A stretch of 64,000 nucleotides of DNA from Bordetella genomosp. 13. Lineage in GTDB: Bacteria; Pseudomonadota; Gammaproteobacteria; Burkholderiales; Burkholderiaceae_B. The DNA is taken from NCBI RefSeq assembly GCF_002119665.1, contig NZ_CP021111.1, positions 2,170,001 through 2,234,000 of the forward strand, written 5' to 3'. The translations under genes were made by a program, and so were the position numbers. The notes beneath the pieces are model-generated. The model was not told the origin of the DNA. It saw only the letters and a list, made by a program, of their open reading frames with translations, and searched no databases. Shown piece after piece: positions 59,507-64,000 of this stretch. Position 1 is the stretch's first letter. Every line of letters begins with the position of its first letter.

Positions 59507-60412
59507 TTACGGGCGAGGCGCCGCGGCGGGCGCGGGCCGCATCGAGGCGTTCGGGTCCTTGAAGTAGCTGAAGAACTCGGAGCTGGGGTCGACCACCAGC
59601 ACGTCGCCCGACTTGGAGAAGGCCGCTCGGTAGCCCTCGAGGCTCTTGTAGTAGTCGTAGAACTCGACGTTCTTGCCGAAGGCTTGCGCGTAGATGTTGC
59701 TGGCCTGGGCGTCACCCTCGCCCATGACCGCCTGAGCCTTCGCATAGGCCTGGGCCACGATGACCTCGCGCTGCCGGTCGGCTTCGGCGCGGATCTTCTC
59801 GCTTTCCGCCGCGCCGATCGAGCGCAGTTCGTTGGCCACGCGGGTACGCTCGGCTTCCATGCGGCGGTAGACGGACTCGGAGATCTCGGGCGCGAACTCG
59901 ATGCGGCGCAGGCGCACGTCGACCACTTCGACGCCCAGCGGCTGGGCGCGGTGCGCGACGTTCGACAGAATCTCGGCCATCACCTTGTCGCGCTGCGTGG
60001 AGACCACGTCGCTGACCGTGCGGACGTTCACCGAGGCGTTCAGCGCGTCGCGGATCTGGGCCTGCAGGCGCTCCTGGGCGGCGCGTTCGTTGCCGCCAAA
60101 GGTGATGTAGTACAGGCGCGGATCGACGATGCGCCACTTGACGTACGAGTCGATCAGCAGGTTCTTCTTTTCGGAAGTCTGGATGCGCTCGGCATCGGTG
60201 GATTCGATGGTGAGGATGCGCTTGTCGACGGTGACGACGTTCTGGAACGGCGGCGGCATCTTGAAGTACAGGCCGGGCTCGCTGATGACTTGGCGCACCT
60301 CGCCCAGCGCGAACACCAGGGCGTAGTCGCGCTCGCGCACGATGAAGACGCAGGATGACAGTGCGGCCAGGACGACGAGCAACCCGACCAGGATGGGCAT
60401 GAGACGTGGCAT
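59507..60412 (-). CDS. hflC: HflC, modulator of FtsH protease
   Basis: 301 residues. N-terminal membrane helix (about 5-24), SPFH/prohibitin domain (VRERDYALVFALGEVRQ to VRLRRIEFAPEISESVYRRM) and coiled region with RAEADRQREVIVAQAYAKAQ. Forms a ring with HflK around FtsH in the inner membrane. 17 bp behind hflK. Confidence 0.96.
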   Translation of the reverse strand: MPRLMPILVGLLVVLAALSSCVFIVRERDYALVFALGEVRQVISEPGLYFKMPPPFQNVVTVDKRILTIESTDAERIQTSEKKNLLIDSYVKWRIVDPRLYYITFGGNERAAQERLQAQIRDALNASVNVRTVSDVVSTQRDKVMAEILSNVAHRAQPLGVEVVDVRLRRIEFAPEISESVYRRMEAERTRVANELRSIGAAESEKIRAEADRQREVIVAQAYAKAQAVMGEGDAQASNIYAQAFGKNVEFYDYYKSLEGYRAAFSKSGDVLVVDPSSEFFSYFKDPNASMRPAPAAAPRP

Positions 60413-60429
60413 GATCCGGATTCCTCGGG

Positions 60430-61719
60430 TTAGCGCGACATGCGGTCGCGGGTCAGCGTATTGCCGGCAGCGCCGCCGCCGGACGACGAGGATCCGGTCG
60501 TGCGCGGAGGCGGCTGCGGCACCGCGGGCTGGCTGGCGCCGGGCAGGCCGAGGCTGGGCGAGGACGCCGGCTTGCCGCCGTCCTTCGCGGTTTGCTGCAT
60601 GATCTTGTCCAGGGGCAGGTACAGCAGGTTGCTGTTGTTGCCCGAGTCCACCATGATCTTGCTGGCGTTGGTGAAGATCTCTTGCATGGTCTCGAGGTAC
60701 ATGCGCTGGCGCATGACTTCCGGCGCTTTGTCGTACTCGGCCAGGATGGACGTGAAGCGCGCGGCATTACCCTGCGCGTCGCCGACCACCTTGGCCTTGT
60801 AGCCCTCGGCCTGCTCGATCATGCGCGAAGCCTGGCCGGACGCCAGCGGCACGACCTGGTTGGCGTACGCCTGGCCCTCGTTGATCTGGCGCTCGCGATC
60901 CTGCCCGGCCTTGACGGCGTCGTCGAACGCGGCCTGCACCTGTTCGGGCGGCTGCACGTTCTGGATGGCCACGGTGCTGACCTGGATGCCGGCGGCATAA
61001 CGATCGAGGATCTGCTGCATCAGCGCCTGGACCTCGGTGGCGACCTCGGTACGGCCCTCGTACAGCACGAAGTCCATGGGCTTCTTGCCGACAATCTCGC
61101 GCATGGCGGTTTCGGAGGCCTGGCGCACCGAGTCGTCGGGGTCGCGCATTCTGAACAGGTAGTCCGGCGCGCCATCGGCGCGCAGGCGGTACTGCACCAC
61201 GAACTGCATGTCGACGATGTTCTCGTCGGTGGTCAGCATCAGCGCTTCGGGCAGAACCTTGTTGCGCGCGTTGCCGCGGAAGCCGACCTCGAAAGTACGC
61301 AGCTGCGAGATGTTGACCGTCTCGTGGCTTTGGATGGGATAAGGCAGGCGCCACTGGAAGCCGGCGGGCGCCGTGCTCTTGTATTTGCCGAACTGGGTGA
61401 CCACGGCCACCTGGCCTTCCTGCACGATGAAGAAACCGCTGGCCAGCCACAGCGCCACCAGCACCGCGGCGATGACGCCCAGGCCGATGCGCGTGCCGCG
61501 CGGCGATGGAGGCGTGACGCCGCCGCCCCGATTGGGCCGGTTGCCGCCGCCGCGGCGGCCGAACAATGCGCCGATGCGGTTATTGAAATCGCGCCAGACC
61601 TCGTCGAGGTCGGGCGGACCGTCTTCGTTCCTGGGGCGGCGCGGCGGCTCGTTGCCGTTGTTGTTGCCGCGCCCCCAGCCTGGGTCATTCAGATTGAAGA
61701 TCTTGGTGATTCGACGCAT
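60430..61719 (-). CDS. hflK: HflK, modulator of FtsH protease
   Basis: 429 residues. Gly/Asn-rich cytoplasmic N-terminus (NDPGWGRGNNNGNEPPRR), membrane helix at about 75-95 (IGLGVIAAVLVALWLASGFFIV), SPFH domain, and a C-terminal Ser/Gly/Pro tail. Start ATG at 61719 (MRRITKIFNLNDPGWG) lies inside the hflX end, a 35-bp overlap. Confidence 0.95.
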   Translation of the reverse strand: MRRITKIFNLNDPGWGRGNNNGNEPPRRPRNEDGPPDLDEVWRDFNNRIGALFGRRGGGNRPNRGGGVTPPSPRGTRIGLGVIAAVLVALWLASGFFIVQEGQVAVVTQFGKYKSTAPAGFQWRLPYPIQSHETVNISQLRTFEVGFRGNARNKVLPEALMLTTDENIVDMQFVVQYRLRADGAPDYLFRMRDPDDSVRQASETAMREIVGKKPMDFVLYEGRTEVATEVQALMQQILDRYAAGIQVSTVAIQNVQPPEQVQAAFDDAVKAGQDRERQINEGQAYANQVVPLASGQASRMIEQAEGYKAKVVGDAQGNAARFTSILAEYDKAPEVMRQRMYLETMQEIFTNASKIMVDSGNNSNLLYLPLDKIMQQTAKDGGKPASSPSLGLPGASQPAVPQPPPRTTGSSSSGGGAAGNTLTRDRMSR

Positions 61720-62791
61720 TGTTTCCCACAATCTGGCCGGTTTCTGCAATTGCCCCGCGCAACGCATCCAGACCGGCGCGCTCGGTGGCGCTTACGAATA
61801 TGCGCGCAATCGTACCATGTGCATCACGCTCGGCCCGGGGCTCCAGGCCTGCCCTGTCTATCTTGTTGTAGACCAGAATGGTAGGTATGTCGGCGGCGCC
61901 GATCTCGGCCAGCACCTTGTTCACTTCGGCGATCTGTTCGTCGCGCTGGGGGCTGGCGGCATCGACCACGTGCAAAAGCAGGTCGGCATGCACGGTCTCT
62001 TCGAGCGTGGCCCGGAATGCGGCGATCAGGTTGGGCGGCAGGTCGCGAATGAAGCCTACCGTGTCGGACAGCACCACGGCCCCTGCCCCTTCGATCCAGA
62101 TGCGCCGCGTGGTGGTGTCCAGCGTGGCGAACAGCTGGTCGGCCGCATAGGCGCCGGCACGCGTCATCGCGTTGAACAACGTGGACTTGCCGGCGTTGGT
62201 ATAGCCCACCAGCGAGACGGACAAGGCGCCGCCTCGCGCGCGGGCGCGGCGCTGGGTGACGCGCTGGCGCTCGACCCGGTCCAGCCGTTCGCGCAGCAGC
62301 CTGACCTTGGCGCCGATCATGCGGCGGTCCATTTCGAGCTGCGATTCGCCGGGGCCCCGCATGCCGATACCGCCGCGCTGTCGCTCCAGGTGGGTCCAGA
62401 GACGCGTCAGGCGCGTGGCCAGGTGCTGCAGCTGGGCCAGCTCGACCTGCAGCTTGCCCTCGTGGCTCTTGGCGCGCAGCGCGAAGATGTCGAGGATCAG
62501 GGCCACGCGGTCGACCACGCGCAAATTGAACTCGCGCTCGAGGTTGCGCTGCTGGGCGGGCGACAGCGGCTGGTCGAACAGGATGATGTCGGCCAGCTGC
62601 CCCCGCGCCATGGCGACGGCCTCTTCGACCTTGCCCGAACCGATGAAGTACTTCGCGTCGGGCCGGTCGCGGCGCGCCGTGAGGGTGCCGGTGATCTCGG
62701 CCCCCGCGCCACGGGCCAGCATGGCGAACTCGTCGGCATGCGCGGCATGGTCCGGGCTGCCGAGATCGACGCTGATGATCAATGCACGCAT
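61685..62791 (-). CDS. hflX: Ribosome-associated GTPase HflX
   Basis: 368 residues, short form without the C-terminal extension. HflX N-terminal domain with GSGKVEEAVA and the Gly-rich RGPGESQLEMDRR, then the G domain: GYTNAGKST (196-204), DTVGFIRDLP, NKID. Splits ribosomes under stress. Follows hfq after a hairpin and overlaps hflK. Confidence 0.96.
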   Translation of the reverse strand: MRALIISVDLGSPDHAAHADEFAMLARGAGAEITGTLTARRDRPDAKYFIGSGKVEEAVAMARGQLADIILFDQPLSPAQQRNLEREFNLRVVDRVALILDIFALRAKSHEGKLQVELAQLQHLATRLTRLWTHLERQRGGIGMRGPGESQLEMDRRMIGAKVRLLRERLDRVERQRVTQRRARARGGALSVSLVGYTNAGKSTLFNAMTRAGAYAADQLFATLDTTTRRIWIEGAGAVVLSDTVGFIRDLPPNLIAAFRATLEETVHADLLLHVVDAASPQRDEQIAEVNKVLAEIGAADIPTILVYNKIDRAGLEPRAERDAHGTIARIFVSATERAGLDALRGAIAETGQIVGNNASNHQDLQSE

Positions 62792-62900
62792 GCTAGGAAT
62801 TTCTCGCTTGCCGCGCGGCCGGCGCGCGGCGTGTATACGGGGCGCTCGCCAGGCGGGCGCCGGACCGCCGCGATGCGGCAGCCATGAAAAATGGTCGCCC

Positions 62901-62937
62901 AGCGAAAATGCCCGCCGGCGCGAAACGCGCGGCGGGC
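62901..62937 (-). terminator. Hairpin between hfq and hflX
   Basis: GCCCGCC (62910-62916) with GGCGGGC (62931-62937), an inner GCGCG/CGCGC, one bulged G, followed on the minus strand by ATTTTCG. A partial terminator that would let some transcription pass into hflX. Confidence 0.6.
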
Positions 62938-62965
62938 AGCAAGGGGTACTGCTGGAGCCGAAGGT

Positions 62966-63202
62966 TTATTCAGCGGGGACTTCCACCTGGAAATTGACGG
63001 CCCTGGCCGGAACGACGGTGGAGATGGCATGCTTGTAGACCATCTGCGTGACGGTGTTGCGCAGCAGGACCACGTATTGGTCGAAAGATTCGATTTGCCC
63101 TTGAAGCTTGATGCCGTTCACCAGGTAAATGGACACGGGCACATGTTCTTTGCGCAGCGTGTTGAGGAACGGATCTTGCAGAGTTTGCCCTTTATTGCTC
63201 AT
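62966..63202 (-). CDS. hfq: RNA chaperone Hfq
   Basis: 78 residues; Sm1 motif [20 protein letters not shown] with [13 protein letters not shown], Sm2 [12 protein letters not shown]. Without the long disordered tail of gamma-proteobacterial Hfq. Shows that Hfq-dependent small RNAs operate in this organism. Confidence 0.99.
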   Translation of the reverse strand: MSNKGQTLQDPFLNTLRKEHVPVSIYLVNGIKLQGQIESFDQYVVLLRNTVTQMVYKHAISTVVPARAVNFQVEVPAE

Positions 63203-63313
63203 TGGCCAGGCTCCTTTTGTTTTGAATAGCGGCAGCAGACGCCGGAATACGTACTCTACCGGGTTTTCCCGGCCCGTGCCACTTGGCCCGGGACCAATAT
63301 GCCACTAGAGATT

Positions 63314-64000
63314 TCAGCCTTGAACCAGCGCACGCAAGGCCTCGAGCAATGTCGTGCATTGCGGCTCGGTGCCCACTGTGATGCGCAGGAACTGGTCGAT
63401 GCGCGGGTGACGAAAATGGCGCACGATGATGCTGCGTTCGCGCAGTCCGGCGGCCAGGCCTGCGGCATCGTGACCGGGGTGGCGGGCAAAGACGAAATTG
63501 GCCGCCGAAGGCAGCACCTCGAAGCCGAGGTCCTGCAGGCCCGCGGTCATGCGCGCGCGGGTTTCCATCACGGCCTTGCGCGTGCGCTCGAAGTGCCCCA
63601 CGTCGTCCAGCGCGGCCGCCGCGCCGGCTTCGGCCACGCGGTCGATCGGATAGGAATTGAAGCTGTTCTTGACCCGCTGCAGTCCGTCGATCAGCGCCTC
63701 GTGGCCGATGGCGAAGCCCACTCGCAGGCCGGCCAGCGACCGCGACTTCGACAGGGTCTGCACCACCAGCAGGTTCTCGTGGCGCCCCACCAGCGGTGCG
63801 GCCGACTGCGCGCCGAAGTCCACGTAGGCCTCGTCCACCACCACCACGCACTGCGGATTGGCGGCGACGATGCGCTCGACCTCGTCCAGTTCGAGGGCGC
63901 GGCCCGTGGGCGCGTTGGGATTGGGGAAGATGATGCCGCCGGCAGGCCCCCGCCCGCCGGCGTCCGGCAGGTAATCGTCGGGGTCGATGCGGAAATCGTC
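63314..64000 (-). CDS. hisC: Histidinol-phosphate aminotransferase, cut by the window edge
   Basis: C-terminal 228 residues; the N-terminus lies beyond position 64000. [22 protein letters not shown], the PLP lysine in [16 protein letters not shown], and NFVFAR followed by [12 protein letters not shown] and FLRITVGT are the HisC pattern. Histidine biosynthesis; may also serve aromatic amino acids. Located 111 bp upstream of hfq on the same strand. Confidence 0.93.
   Translation of the reverse strand, partial: DDFRIDPDDYLPDAGGRGPAGGIIFPNPNAPTGRALELDEVERIVAANPQCVVVVDEAYVDFGAQSAAPLVGRHENLLVVQTLSKSRSLAGLRVGFAIGHEALIDGLQRVKNSFNSYPIDRVAEAGAAAALDDVGHFERTRKAVMETRARMTAGLQDLGFEVLPSAANFVFARHPGHDAAGLAAGLRERSIIVRHFRHPRIDQFLRITVGTEPQCTTLLEALRALVQG

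Overview
The window looks like core chromosome of a high-GC betaproteobacterium of the family Alcaligenaceae, most likely Bordetella or Achromobacter. The evidence is the gene order hisC-hfq-hflX-hflK-hflC-hisZ-purA-phosphoribosyltransferase, an rpsU-dnaG-rpoD block, a hemCDXY operon joined to ppa, a divergent metE/metR pair, Bug-type (TctC) solute receptors, and lipoprotein and membrane families typical of that group. No rRNA, IS element, prophage, integrase or CRISPR array is visible. Because the DNA is GC-rich, nearly every gene carries long antisense shadow frames, which are left out.

Region 1 (1-12.2 kb): dusA diverges from thrB, followed by a BPSS1780-family membrane protein. A nine-gene minus-strand tad locus then runs from 12.2 kb down to 3 kb: Flp pilin, TadG-like, TadE-like, an unknown secreted protein, RcpC/CpaB, secretin RcpA/CpaC, TadA/CpaF with an N-terminal FHA domain, TadB, TadC and a small DUF192 protein. 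Most junctions are ATGA overlaps, so the locus is read as one translationally coupled unit. TadZ, TadD and a TadV prepilin peptidase are not in the window.

Region 2 (12.4-26.4 kb): a flavodoxin-fold oxidoreductase with a clear operator, a metallophosphoesterase lipoprotein, an entericidin-like peptide, a fumarylacetoacetase-family hydrolase, then a long minus-strand block: terC2, terC1, a 40-residue membrane peptide, hemC, hemD, hemX, hemY, ppa. After it come sucC-sucD and a DUF2889 gene.

Region 3 (26.7-43.2 kb): metE/metR; recA-recX with a LexA box; a TctD/TctE-like two-component system next to an MHS-family transporter; a possible small RNA gene; a secreted class C beta-lactamase-fold hydrolase; rdgC; a PyrB-type transcarbamylase with an N-terminal helix-turn-helix extension; and several small lipoproteins and hypotheticals.

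Region 4 (43.4-64 kb): initiator tRNA, a DUF2917-like gene divergent from a MocR regulator, a PAS sensor kinase with receiver, a Bug receptor, a CAT-anticodon tRNA, the rpsU-dnaG-rpoD macromolecular synthesis block, purA/hisZ, hflC/hflK/hflX, hfq and a hisC cut by the right edge.

The most noteworthy non-coding signals are a dispersed ~80-bp intergenic repeat present four times plus one fragment, mostly sitting directly behind transcription terminators; a structured ORF-less segment ending in a strong terminator (about 36.76-36.92 kb); tandem repeats in the recA leader and between dnaG and rpoD; and a pair of DnaA-box-like sites before rpsU.
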